NCBI GenBank assembly: GCA_963793335.1
Contig: CAWBZS010000010.1
Span: 122,233-186,232, forward strand
Origin: Sva-07 sp963793335
GTDB lineage: Bacteria > Actinomycetota > Acidimicrobiia > Acidimicrobiales > Ilumatobacteraceae
DNA: 64,000 bases
Direction of reading: 5' to 3'
The translations under genes were made by a program, and so were the position numbers. The notes beneath the pieces were generated by a model. It was not told where the DNA came from. It saw nothing but the letters and a program-made list of their open reading frames with translations, and made no database searches. Shown piece after piece: positions 43,032 to 51,522 of the stretch (position 1 is its first letter; the number at the start of each line of letters is the position of its first letter).

Positions 43032-43549
43032 CCCAGCGGGGGTGGCGGGGGGCCCAGCATGGTGATGCCGTGCCGGGCGCCGCTCTGGGCGACGGCGGCG
43101 GGATCGATCTCGATCGGGGCCGGGAGCGATGTGTCGGCCAACTCATCGCCGAGTTCGGCGACGAACCCGGCGAACTGCGGCGCGCCGTGCGTGCGAGCGA
43201 CCACCGTCGTGAACCGAGCTGAGTCGGACAGCACCTGGAAGGTGTGTGGTACGCCGTGTGGGAGATGCACGGTCGAGCCGGCGGCTGCGATCTGTTCGTC
43301 GTCGCCGGACCGGAACGCGATCTGACCGGCGAGCACGATCATCACCTCGTCGTCGTCATCGTGGACGTGGAGTGGCGGCCCGAAGCCCTTCGGAGCGACG
43401 AACTCGATCACCGTCATCGAATTGGACTCGCCAGCATCGAGCTTGGTGGTCGCCAGGTGGTTGAGGAAGTGGCGGTGGACGCCCTCGTCCCGGCGGAGCA
43501 CGTATGGCGCCGTGGCTGGTGGGAGTGTGGTGTGCAATGTCGTGGGCAT
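43013..43549 (-). CDS. Cupin-domain protein
   Basis: 178 residues. The cupin motif 1 is PPLHVHDDDDEVMIVLAGQIAF and motif 2 is STVHLPHGVPHTFQV, giving the metal-binding His/Glu set. No other domain is present. Such single cupins include quercetinase-like dioxygenases and sugar isomerases, so only the fold is assigned. GAGGAGA precedes the start, itself preceded by a CACCAA hexamer repeat. Confidence 0.82.
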   Translation of the reverse strand: MPTTLHTTLPPATAPYVLRRDEGVHRHFLNHLATTKLDAGESNSMTVIEFVAPKGFGPPLHVHDDDDEVMIVLAGQIAFRSGDDEQIAAAGSTVHLPHGVPHTFQVLSDSARFTTVVARTHGAPQFAGFVAELGDELADTSLPAPIEIDPAAVAQSGARHGITMLGPPPPPLGQGRSS

Positions 43550-43562
43550 GTGCTGTCTCCTC

Positions 43563-43590
43563 GGTGTTGGTGTTGGTGTTGGTGTTGGTG
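43563..43590. repeat. Short GGTGTT tandem repeat
   Basis: About four and a half copies of the hexamer GGTGTT lie in the 51-base gap between the lipoprotein stop and the cupin start, just upstream of the cupin ribosome-binding site. The copy number could vary by slippage. Confidence 0.6.
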
Positions 43591-43600
43591 ATCGTGGGGC

Positions 43601-44125
43601 TCAGCCCTCGACGGTGACCTCGGCGAACATGCCGTTGACGATGTGGGGCGGGCCGCCGGCCACATCGGGTGGTCCGTCGCTCGTGGAGGCCTCGGCCAGG
43701 TACTCCTCGGGGTCGGCGCCGGTTGGGATGACACAGACGAGTGCGTAGCGCCCGGGTGCGTCGAGTGTTCCGTCGCCCACCACGGCCAGGCCGTCGCTGC
43801 TCGGGGCGGCGATGATCACCGTACGTACCTCGTCCATGAACAGCGCGAACTCGTCCGGTGGCAGCGCAACGAGCTCTGCCACCGTTCGTTCCTCGTCGTC
43901 GGGCAGCCGAACCGCAACCAGCTCGTGGGCCTCTTGGTCGCTCGTGTTGGTCAGCTCGAATGTCGTGCCGACAGCGACGCGTTCGGGTACCTCGAGGAAC
44001 GCGTAGTCGGCGGCTCGGACCTCGACGACGCTGGCGGCGTCGTCCGACGAGTCAGCACCGCAGCCGATCAGTGCGACTGTGGTGGAGGCGGAGATGGCAG
44101 TGAAGACAAGTGGCCGGAAGCTCAT
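43601..44125 (-). CDS. Lipoprotein with predicted cupredoxin-like domain
   Basis: 174 residues from ATG 44125. A signal peptide ends in the lipobox ALIGC. The mature part, VVEVRAADYAFLEVPERVAVGTTFELTNTSDQEAHELVAVRLP, is the typical start of a cupredoxin-fold domain, including a His in the position of the first copper ligand. The later GRYALVCVIPTG supplies a Cys. It could bind copper; role unknown. It is followed by the cupin gene on the same strand. Confidence 0.7.
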   Translation of the reverse strand: MSFRPLVFTAISASTTVALIGCGADSSDDAASVVEVRAADYAFLEVPERVAVGTTFELTNTSDQEAHELVAVRLPDDEERTVAELVALPPDEFALFMDEVRTVIIAAPSSDGLAVVGDGTLDAPGRYALVCVIPTGADPEEYLAEASTSDGPPDVAGGPPHIVNGMFAEVTVEG

Positions 44126-44222
44126 GGCCACATTGCGCCACAGCACTCTTCCGAAACCCTTTCGACCGCCACCGAACGTCGGCTCGGAATCTCGGTGTCG
44201 GGCGTCCGACTATCGTGCGGAC

Positions 44223-45626
44223 GTGGGTGAGGTGCCGCCGATCCGATTCGCCGAGGCGCACGGCGGTGCACGGATCGCGTATCAGCGGTGGGGTTCCGGG
44301 CCACCGGTCGTCGCCATCCCACCGGCAGCGCAGAACATCGAGATCGCGTGGGAGTGGCCCGGCCTTCGGGCGATCTTCGAACGGTTCGGCTCGTTCTGCG
44401 ACTACCTCCACTACGACAAACGCGGGACCGGGAGTTCCGACCGGACGGTCCGCGTGCCGCACGTCGATGATCGCGTCGACGATCTCCGTGCGGTGATGGA
44501 CGCCGCCGGTGTCGATCGGGCGCACCTGTTTGCGCAGTCCGAAGGCGGGGTCACCACCCTGCTCTTCGCCGCTGCATATCCGCACCGGGTGGCGAGCCTG
44601 ATCTTCGTCGGGGCGAGTGCCCGACTGTTCATCGGTGACACCCTCACCGACGAGGTCCGCGCACAACAGGTCGAGCGCCGCACCGAGTTCGCCCGAAAAT
44701 GGGGGACGCCCGAGTCGCTGTCGATCGAGATCTTCGCTCCGTCGCTGCTCGACTCCGACGAGTTCCGCACCTGGTACACCCGCTACGAGCGTTTGTCTGC
44801 GAGCCACGACTCGCTGCGCGAGCTGTTCATCGAGATGCTCGACATGGACGCGAGGGAGGCCGTTGCCGACATCGCGGCGCCGATGCTGGTGATGCACCGT
44901 GTCGACGACGCGTCGATGCCGCTCGAACTCGGCCAGGAGTTGGTCGACCTCGCACAGGACGCGACGCTGATCGAACTGCCCGGCATCGATCACTTCTCGT
45001 TCGTGGGTGATGTGGAGTCCTGGCTCGACCCGTTCGAGCGATGGGTGACCGGCTCGGTCCAGGCCCGCTCGGCACCGCTCGGACCATCGGGGACGGCGCA
45101 CGTGACCATGCTCGGGCGGTTCGCCGTGAGCATCGACGGGCGTGACGTCGGCACCAGCGAGTGGGGTTCGCGGCGAGCGCGCACCCTGCTGAAGCGTCTG
45201 GTCGCCGCCCGCGGCTGGCCGGTGACACGAGACGAGCTGTTCGACCTGTTGTGGCCCGACGAGATGGACCGGGCTCGCCTCGGCGCCCGGCTCTCGGTGC
45301 AGCTCTCGAACGTGCGGCGAGTGCTGGGAGGAGGCGTGATCGCCGATCGCGACACGATCGCACTCGATCGATCGAGCGTCTCGAGTGACCTCGACGAACT
45401 GCTCAGCAGTGAGAGCGACGAACGCATCATCGAGCTCGGAGCCGGCGACCTGCTTCCCGAGGACCGCTACGAGGACTGGGTGATCCCGGTTCGAGAACAG
45501 GTGCGCGTGACGATCACCGCTGCGATCCGTCGCCGCCTTGCGGAACTGGAAGACCACGACGGCACGGACTCGCCGGAGGCCGTCCGCCTCGCCCAACGGC
45601 ACGACGAACTCGAGGCGGCGTGCTGA
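44223..45626 (+). CDS. Alpha/beta hydrolase fused to a SARP/OmpR-type winged-helix domain
   Basis: 467 residues from GTG 44223, six bases after TATCGT. Residues about 1-275 are an alpha/beta hydrolase: GSGPPVVAIP, DKRGTGSSDR, AQSEGGVTTLLFA (nucleophile Ser in a G/SxSxGG elbow) and GIDHFSFVG for the catalytic His. From about 290 a winged-helix domain begins (VTMLGRFAVSIDGRDV, RRARTLLKRLVAARGWPVTRDELFDLLWPD, LSVQLSNVRRVLGG) as in SARP-type regulators. This suggests a regulator controlled by an enzyme-like ligand domain. Its stop overlaps the SDR remnant. Confidence 0.8.
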   Translation: MGEVPPIRFAEAHGGARIAYQRWGSGPPVVAIPPAAQNIEIAWEWPGLRAIFERFGSFCDYLHYDKRGTGSSDRTVRVPHVDDRVDDLRAVMDAAGVDRAHLFAQSEGGVTTLLFAAAYPHRVASLIFVGASARLFIGDTLTDEVRAQQVERRTEFARKWGTPESLSIEIFAPSLLDSDEFRTWYTRYERLSASHDSLRELFIEMLDMDAREAVADIAAPMLVMHRVDDASMPLELGQELVDLAQDATLIELPGIDHFSFVGDVESWLDPFERWVTGSVQARSAPLGPSGTAHVTMLGRFAVSIDGRDVGTSEWGSRRARTLLKRLVAARGWPVTRDELFDLLWPDEMDRARLGARLSVQLSNVRRVLGGGVIADRDTIALDRSSVSSDLDELLSSESDERIIELGAGDLLPEDRYEDWVIPVREQVRVTITAAIRRRLAELEDHDGTDSPEAVRLAQRHDELEAAC

Positions 45627-46069
45627 TGCGCCCGCAACGTCGACTGAACTCGGTGCTCGTCACGGCAGGCGGGTCGGGAATCGGGGCCGCGCTTGCGATC
45701 GAGTTGGCGTTGCGTGGGTGTCGGGTGATCGTGTCGGGTGGTTGTCGATCCGCACTCGACGAGGTGGCTGCACCGTCCGAACGGATCTCGGCGTGTGCGG
45801 GCGACGTCACCTCGTCAGGCCTGGTCGACACCGACATGGTCCGAGGATTCATGCAACGCTCGCCGGAGGAGTTTCCCGCCAAAGCGGCCGACGAGGACTT
45901 GCTGTCGAACGGTCGAATCGCGTCGGCGCAGATGATGGGTTGCTTCGCTTCATGGCTGCTGCTCGACGTCGGCGCTGATCGGTTCGCCACCACCGACCGG
46001 GACGTCAGCGACACCGACCACCACGACGAGTGGACCAACGGCGTCCGCTACCCGAACCTGCGCTCCTGA
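45626..46069 (+). pseudogene. SDR oxidoreductase remnant with internal deletion
   Basis: 147 codons, starting in the stop of the hydrolase gene (TGATG). The first 60 residues are a normal NAD(P)-binding start (VLVTAGGSGIGAALAIELALRG, GDVTS). The frame then jumps straight to GLVDTDMVRGFM, the part after the active site in an SDR. About 100 residues, including the NAG motif and the catalytic Ser-Tyr-Lys, are missing although the frame is intact. It cannot be an active SDR. Probable recent in-frame deletion. Confidence 0.75.
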
Positions 46070-46100
46070 CGGGCAGCGGCCGTCGGCAGGGCCGGGTCCG

Positions 46101-46826
46101 TCAGGAAGCGAGTTCCCACAGTTCTCGATACCAACGGATCCGGCGGTGGTCGGGCTCGATTCCGTAGGCGTCGTAGAACTCGTCCTGGTGGCCTTCGCCG
46201 AAGTTCCAGTCGAGGCTCATCGACGCGATCGCCAGGTCTGCCCAGCGATCACCGACCGCGAGATCGCCGACATCGACGTGCCCGACCCATCGACCGGCGT
46301 CGTCGATCAGCGTGTTCGGCGCGCACGCATCGCCGTGGACGAGCACCGGATGCTCCAACGAAGGGCGAGCACCGAGACGCTCGGGCCGCTCGCACACCCA
46401 CGATCGTGTGCGCCAGTCGCTCGGCACGTCGTCGATGTCGATGGCGTGCATCGCTTGCAGACCGGTGGCGATGGCGGCGATCGCTTCGCTGCGGCGCGCT
46501 CGCCAGGTGTCACCCACGGCGTGGTCGCCGGGCAGCGAGGCGGTCACCATCCACTGTGCGTCGTCGTCTTCGCCCCACTCGAGTACCCGGGGTGCTGGGT
46601 GGCGTGGTGCGAGCCAGTCGAGGCGAACCCGTTCCCGGCCGAGATCGATCCCGGTCGTCCGAGGATTCCACTTGATGTGGCGATCCTCGATACGAAACGT
46701 GAGCCCGCCGGTGTTGTTGCGCCAGACCAATTCGGGTGTGGTGGCGGAGTCGAGGCCGAGCACGACCGCCGGAATCTCCTGGTCGCCCAGTTCATGGTCG
46801 GCGGCCAGTGCTGCGAAGTCGTCCAC
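46101..46826 (-). CDS. Aminoglycoside phosphotransferase-like kinase (APH family)
   Basis: 241 residues with the start placed at GTG 46826; an earlier start is possible. NTGGLTFRIEDRHIKWNPR carries the ATP-lysine region, HPVLVHGDACAPNTLID the catalytic loop (HGDxxxxN), and VGHVDVGDLAVGDRWADLAIA the metal-binding DxGD. This is the APH(3')-like branch. Real substrate could be an aminoglycoside or another metabolite; chromosomal context gives no sign of a resistance cassette. Confidence 0.78.
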   Translation of the reverse strand: MDDFAALAADHELGDQEIPAVVLGLDSATTPELVWRNNTGGLTFRIEDRHIKWNPRTTGIDLGRERVRLDWLAPRHPAPRVLEWGEDDDAQWMVTASLPGDHAVGDTWRARRSEAIAAIATGLQAMHAIDIDDVPSDWRTRSWVCERPERLGARPSLEHPVLVHGDACAPNTLIDDAGRWVGHVDVGDLAVGDRWADLAIASMSLDWNFGEGHQDEFYDAYGIEPDHRRIRWYRELWELAS

Positions 46827-46936
46827 CGCTGCGACGCTACCCAGTCCGAAGCTTGCGCACGATCGCCCAGCCAGCGGCACGATCTGCGCATCTTTCAGGG
46901 CGGGGTGAGGTGGGGGAGAGGTGGTGGAGGGGCCGT

Positions 46937-48158
46937 TCAGGTGCTGCGGGTGACGGTGACGGCGGCGACGTGGGGGTCGATGGTGCCGGTCGACTCGAAC
47001 TGGCGGGCGGAACAGCCATCCATGTCGTCCTGCTCGGGCGGCGCCGGCGGGGCGATGTCGTTGATGATCAGCTCGGCGATCGAGCGGAAGGCGTCGGCGG
47101 CCGGGCCGGTGCCGATGAGCGACACCGGTTGGCCTGCGTCGCCGCCCGCAGCCACCGCTGCTTCGAGCGGCACCTGACCGAGCAGCGGTGAGCCGATCGC
47201 GTCGGCGAGCGCTTGGCCGCCGCCTTCGCCGAACAGTGCGTACCGCTCGCCGTGATCGCACACGAAGGCACTCATGTTCTCGATGACGCCGATCACCTTC
47301 AGGAAGCTGCGTTGGGCCATGTCGGCCAGCGCGTTGGGCCACCTTCTGCGCTGCGAGCGCCGGGGTCGTGACCACCAGCAGCTCGGTGTTCGGCAGCATG
47401 CGGGCAAGTCCCATCTGGACGTCGCCGGTGCCGGGCGGCATGTCGATGAGGAGGTAGTCGAGGTCGCCCCACTGCACATCGCGCAGGAACTGCTCGACGG
47501 CCTTGGTGAGCATGAGCCCACGCCACATCAGTGCGGTGTCCTCGTCGACGAGGAAGCCGGTCGAGACGACCTTGAGCACGCCATTGCCGACCGGGCGCTC
47601 GTTGGGAGCGATCTTCGGCTTGTCCGACCCTTCGACCTTGCGGGCTTCCATGCGGTCGTCGATGCCGAGCAGGCGTGGCACCGAGAAGCCCCAGATGTCG
47701 GCATCGAGCACCCCGACGGTGTGTCCGGCAGCAGCGAGCGATGCCGCAAGGTTGACCGTGACCGAGCTCTTGCCCACACCGCCCTTGCCGCTGGCGATGG
47801 CGAGCACCTTGCAGCGCAGCGGGATCTCGGTGTCGGGAGCGTTCTCTCGAGCGTTCCAACGGGCCTTGGTCATCACCTCGCTGCGCTCGGCCGCGTTCAT
47901 CTCGCCCCAGGAGATCTTCACATCGGTCACCCCCGGGTGCACCGACACCTTGCTCTCGATCTCGCGCTTGATCTCAGCACGCAGCGGACAGCCGCGGATG
48001 GTCAGCTTGACGCCGACGGTCACCACCCCATCGGGCGCGACCTGGACCGACGGCACCATCCCGAGCGACACGATGTCGGCGCCGAGTTCGGGGTCGATCA
48101 CCATGCCGAGGACAGCCATGACCTCATCGACCGTGGGAGGGGCGGTGGTGACAGCCAT
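46937..48158 (-). CDS. mrp: Mrp/ApbC Fe-S cluster carrier ATPase, frameshifted as read
   Basis: The N-terminal MIP18/DUF59 domain (EVMAVLGMVIDPELGADIVSLGMV) leads into the ParA-like ATPase with deviant Walker A IASGKGGVGKSSVTVNLA, DADIWGFSVPRLLGI and LIDMPPGTGDVQMGLARM. After AAQKVAQRA the frame is lost; the next frame continues ADMAQRSFLKVIGVIENMSAFVC to the stop. Removing one G near 47336 restores about 406 residues. The protein transfers Fe-S clusters. It is divergent from sufR-like and erpA-like genes, forming an Fe-S locus. Confidence 0.85.
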
Positions 48159-48198
48159 GACTCGCATTTTACCGGCCGATGCCGTGTAATCTCCTGGC

Positions 48199-48909
48199 GT
48201 GGACCACGACGATCGTTTCTCGACGCCCGGCGGGTCGTTCCTGCCGGAACCGCCGGGCCTCGATCTCCTCAAGGCGCTCGGCGACAACACGCGCTACGCG
48301 ATCTACCTCGAACTCGCCCGTTCGCCGCGCCCGCTGGCCACCGCCGACATCTCGGTGTCGCTCGACCTGCACGCCAACACGGTGCGCCCGCACCTCGAGC
48401 GCATGCGCGATGCCGGGCTGCTCGATGTGGAAGTCGGCGGACGTGGCGACGTCGGTCGGCCGCAGCACCGGTACTCGATCTCGCCCAACGCCCCGTCGCT
48501 CGGCTTCGAGCCACCCACGATGCCGGTCTTGGCGCGCATGGTGTTGGCGATGGCGGCACGACTGCAAGCCAGCGCCGAGGACGCCGAAGCGGTCGGTCGG
48601 AGCGAAGGAGCGGTGCGAGCCCAGCCGTACGAGCGGGCCCCGTCAACGCTGGAAGCCGTCGTCTCCGATCTCGACCGCTTGGGCTTCGACCCGGTGGTCA
48701 CCGACGCTCCGAACGACCCCGACGCCGCGGTCGTGGCATTCACCCACTGCCCGTTCGCCGAGCTGGCCGAACGCCATCCCGATCTCGTCTGTGGCCTGCA
48801 TCGCGGGCTCGTGGCCGGGTTCGTCGCACAGATGGGCGATGCCGACGTCGAGGAGTTCTGCACCCTCACCAGTCGTACACCCTGTCGTGTCACCGTCGCT
48901 TCCCGCTAA
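48199..48909 (+). CDS. SufR-like Fe-S transcriptional regulator
   Basis: 236 residues from GTG 48199, six bases after TAATCT. An ArsR/DeoR-type winged helix occupies the first 95 residues (LLKALGDNTRYAIYLELARS, HANTVRPHLERMRDAGLL, GRPQHRYSI). The C-terminal half has a cysteine set C184 (HCPF), C198 (VCGLH), C221 and C229, the SufR arrangement for an Fe-S cluster. SufR represses suf operons. Its neighbours mrp and an A-type carrier support a role in Fe-S homeostasis. Confidence 0.85.
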   Translation: MDHDDRFSTPGGSFLPEPPGLDLLKALGDNTRYAIYLELARSPRPLATADISVSLDLHANTVRPHLERMRDAGLLDVEVGGRGDVGRPQHRYSISPNAPSLGFEPPTMPVLARMVLAMAARLQASAEDAEAVGRSEGAVRAQPYERAPSTLEAVVSDLDRLGFDPVVTDAPNDPDAAVVAFTHCPFAELAERHPDLVCGLHRGLVAGFVAQMGDADVEEFCTLTSRTPCRVTVASR

Positions 48910-48939
48910 ATTGATCCCACTGCAACCAGGAGGTCCCCA

Positions 48940-49269
48940 ATGATCACGCTCACCGATTCCGCCGCCGTCAAGGTCGGTCAGTTGCTCGCCGACGAAGGTG
49001 CCGAAGAGCTGGCGCTTCGCGTCGCCGTCCGTCCCGGCGGCTGCAGCGGCTTCTCCTACGAGATGTTCTTCGACGGCGACATCGCCGACGACGACAACCA
49101 GGCGAGCTACGGCGACGATGGCAACGTCAAGGTCGTCGTCGATGCCGCCTCGGCGCAACTACTCGAAGGTGCCACGCTCGACTACAAGGACGGCCTCGAC
49201 CAGTCGGGCTTCGCCATCACCAACCCGAACGCCTCTCGCACCTGCGGGTGCGGCTCCAGCTTCTCCTGA
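48940..49269 (+). CDS. erpA: A-type Fe-S carrier (IscA/ErpA/HesB family)
   Basis: 109 residues. Start ATG 48940 follows AGGAGG. RVAVRPGGCSGFSYEM holds the first cysteine and the C-terminus SRTCGCGSSFS holds the CxC pair, the three ligands of A-type carriers. It delivers Fe-S clusters to apo-proteins. It is downstream of the sufR-like gene and probably co-regulated. The ErpA versus IscA/SufA choice cannot be settled from sequence alone. Confidence 0.88.
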   Translation: MITLTDSAAVKVGQLLADEGAEELALRVAVRPGGCSGFSYEMFFDGDIADDDNQASYGDDGNVKVVVDAASAQLLEGATLDYKDGLDQSGFAITNPNASRTCGCGSSFS

Positions 49270-49272
49270 CTC

Positions 49273-49300
49273 GTCGCTGACCAGTCGACTGGTCAGCGAC
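49273..49300. terminator. Perfect palindrome between convergent genes
   Basis: A 28-base perfect inverted repeat centred on GTCGAC lies four bases after the erpA-like stop and 20 bases before the convergent stop at 49321. It can serve as a bidirectional terminator, although no T-tract follows. Confidence 0.6.
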
Positions 49301-49320
49301 CTCTCAGTGTCTGCAGCCGG

Positions 49321-50271
49321 TCAGGCGCTCGCGGCCTCGAGGACCTCGACCAGTTCGGTCTCGTTCCACACAGCGTCGAGGCGCTCGACGACCACGCCGT
49401 CGGTGTCGGTGATGAACAACGCCGGCTCGTAGGTGAGCGCTGCGGCGTCGACAGCCGGCGCCGGCACCGTTGCGGTGTTGTCGGTGAAGACCTCGGCATG
49501 GACGAAGGTGTACGTGTCGTCGAACCGGTCGACGATGTCGATCATCGACTCGAGCGCGGGAGCGCAGCTGCCGGTCTGGCAGAACGCCGGGGTGCCCACG
49601 AGATACACGACCTGCTTGCCCGACGCGAGGGCCTCGGTGAGGGTGACATCGTGGAAGGGGCACGGCTCGGGTGCCCGGGTGCAGATCGGGTCGACACCGC
49701 GCGGGTCGTCGAGGGTGGGCGTGTCGAAGGGGGTGAGCTCGTCGCCCGGACCGGCCACGGCCACCGTGCCCGGCTCCATCACCTGAAACGCAGCGCCCTG
49801 CTCCGGGCCATTCTCGATGACCAAGTAGAAGATGCCCGCGCTGTCGATGTCTGCTCGGAAGTCGTAGTACGGGCCGGGGGCCACGTCGCGTCGCACTGCC
49901 GTGATGCTGTCGCCGATCGTGTTGCCATCGATGTCGGTGACCTGCGCCGTGAGGCTGTCGGGGCCATCCTGCAGGAGCTGTGCGCCCCCATCGGACAGGC
50001 TGATCGGCATTCGGATGGTGCCCGGGGTCTGCACGTCCTGCGGGAACCGTTGCACCAGTGTCCAGGTGTCGCCTCCGCCCGCGGCAGGGGTGGCGCCCGA
50101 CGCTGCCGTCGTCGACGGTGTCTCGCCGCTGCTCTCGGAGCCGCACGCAGCCAAGATGGCGGTCGCCGCCGCGCTCGCCAAGAAGCCTCGCCGCGAGAGC
50201 GGGAACCTCGAGGTGGACAATGGGGACGGCGCAGAGGTGTCGGGGGCGGGGTCTCGGGGGGAATCGCTCAT
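49321..50271 (-). CDS. Tat-exported lipoprotein with thioredoxin-like domain
   Basis: 316 residues from ATG 50271. The signal FPLSRRGFLASAAATAILAAC combines a twin-arginine motif with a lipobox, so export folded and lipid-anchored is likely. The second half has VVYLVGTPAFCQTGSCAPAL (a C-x4-C redox-type motif) and YEPALFITDTDGVVVERLD, a thioredoxin-fold ending. The first half, about 80-190, is a beta-rich domain of unknown role. It may be a disulfide or metal-handling protein. Confidence 0.72.
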   Translation of the reverse strand: MSDSPRDPAPDTSAPSPLSTSRFPLSRRGFLASAAATAILAACGSESSGETPSTTAASGATPAAGGGDTWTLVQRFPQDVQTPGTIRMPISLSDGGAQLLQDGPDSLTAQVTDIDGNTIGDSITAVRRDVAPGPYYDFRADIDSAGIFYLVIENGPEQGAAFQVMEPGTVAVAGPGDELTPFDTPTLDDPRGVDPICTRAPEPCPFHDVTLTEALASGKQVVYLVGTPAFCQTGSCAPALESMIDIVDRFDDTYTFVHAEVFTDNTATVPAPAVDAAALTYEPALFITDTDGVVVERLDAVWNETELVEVLEAASA

Positions 50272-50338
50272 GGCACCGTCGACGATAACGCTGATGGGGC
50301 CTGGCACCGCCGCGCCGCCCGGAGTAGGTTTCGTCGCC

Positions 50339-50692
50339 ATGAGCAAGCCGCTGGGTCCGTACACGCCGGTCATTCGCGCCGGTGATTTCGTCATCGTGTC
50401 AGGCCAGGGAGGCATGCTCGACGGCGTCAAGGTCGACGGCGGTGTTCACGCCGAAACCGTCCAGACGATGAAGAACGTCGCGACGCAGCTCGCCACCGTC
50501 GGCGCGTCGCTGGACGACGTCGTCAAGACGACGTGTTTCCTCACCGACATGGAGAACTTCCACGCGTTCAACGACGCCTATGCAGAGGCGCTCGGTGCGC
50601 ACCGTCCGGCGCGTTCCACCGTTGCGGTCGCCGGGCTGCCGGCCAACTTCCTCGTCGAGGTCGAAGCCTGGGCATACGTCCCGCAGGGGTGA
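50339..50692 (+). CDS. RidA family protein
   Basis: 117 residues. SKPLGPYTPVIRAGDFVIVSGQGG, TMKNVATQLATVGASLDDVVKTTCFL and HRPARSTVAV (with the substrate-binding Arg) match RidA/YjgF enamine/imine deaminases, which clear 2-aminoacrylate. TAGGTT lies eight bases before the ATG. The stop overlaps the GTG start of the glycosylase gene by four bases. Confidence 0.85.
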   Translation: MSKPLGPYTPVIRAGDFVIVSGQGGMLDGVKVDGGVHAETVQTMKNVATQLATVGASLDDVVKTTCFLTDMENFHAFNDAYAEALGAHRPARSTVAVAGLPANFLVEVEAWAYVPQG

Positions 50693-51288
50693 GTGACCTG
50701 CGCACCGCCGCGACGCCGAACCGTTGCGCCTGGGCGCTCACCGGCGGTGCCGACATCGGCGACGCCTACCTGCGCTACCACGACGATGTCTGGGGCGTCC
50801 CCGAGCGGGACCCTGGGGTGTTGTTCGAATTCCTGATCCTCGAAGGAGCGCAAGCCGGGTTGTCGTGGTCGACGATTCTCCGCAAGCTCGACACGTACCG
50901 CACTGCCTACGACGGCTTCGACCCCGCCGTGATCGCCCGGTACGGCGACGATGACGTGGCGCGGCTGTTGGCCGATGAGGGAATCGTGCGCAACCGGGCC
51001 AAGGTCGCTGCCTCGATCCGTAACGCACAGGCGTGGCTGGAGCTCGACGACCCCGTCGACTTCCTCTGGGGGTTCGTCGGTGGCGTGACGACGCAGAACG
51101 CCTGGCCCGACATGGCCGCGGTGCCGGCGGCGACCGTCGAGTCCACAGCGATGAGCAAGGAACTCAAGCGGCGAGGGTTCGGGTTCGTCGGTCCGACGAT
51201 CTGTTACGCCTTCATGCAGGCGACCGGCATGGTCAACGATCACGTCGTCAGCTGCTTTCGCCATGCTCCATGTCGTGCACTAGCCTGA
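50689..51288 (+). CDS. tag: DNA-3-methyladenine glycosylase I
   Basis: 199 residues from GTG 50689. NRCAWA and YHDDVWGVPERD at the start and NDHVVSCFRH at the end provide the Cys/His zinc-snap residues. FEFLILEGAQAGLSWSTILRK is the hallmark helix with the catalytic-site Glu, and WGFVGG and RGFGFVGPTICYAFMQATG complete the fold. It removes 3-methyladenine from alkylated DNA. It is translationally coupled to ridA. Confidence 0.94.
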   Translation: MSDLRTAATPNRCAWALTGGADIGDAYLRYHDDVWGVPERDPGVLFEFLILEGAQAGLSWSTILRKLDTYRTAYDGFDPAVIARYGDDDVARLLADEGIVRNRAKVAASIRNAQAWLELDDPVDFLWGFVGGVTTQNAWPDMAAVPAATVESTAMSKELKRRGFGFVGPTICYAFMQATGMVNDHVVSCFRHAPCRALA

Positions 51289-51293
51289 CGCCT

Positions 51294-51449
51294 GTGCCTG
51301 GTGCCATCGCCATCGTGATCGTGTTGTTCCTGATCCCCGTCGTGGTGATCATGTCCGGCGCCGTTGCGTCCGCCATCATCGGCGAAGTCTTCTACCGCGA
51401 CACTCGCAAGAAGTTCGAAGACAGCGAACTCCTCGACCTCCCCGACTGA
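51294..51449 (+). CDS. Small membrane protein
   Basis: 51 residues from GTG 51294, seven bases after a TAGCCT box (51281-51286). One hydrophobic helix, IAIVIVLFLIPVVVIMSGAVASAIIG, is followed by a charged cytoplasmic tail FYRDTRKKFEDSELLDLPD. The promoter-like box and the regular codon use support a real leaderless gene. No family recognised. Confidence 0.55.
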   Translation: MPGAIAIVIVLFLIPVVVIMSGAVASAIIGEVFYRDTRKKFEDSELLDLPD

Positions 51450-51522
51450 GCAGGACCGGTTCGCCAGCGCCGACGCGACATCACGGGTCAGACCCGCGAG
51501 GTAATGCTGGCACACTGAGGCG

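Noticed and set aside
46101..46826. Acquired antibiotic-resistance cassette
   Set aside because: The APH-like gene has base composition like its neighbours and no integron, IS or repeat around it, so it looks like a chromosomal kinase.
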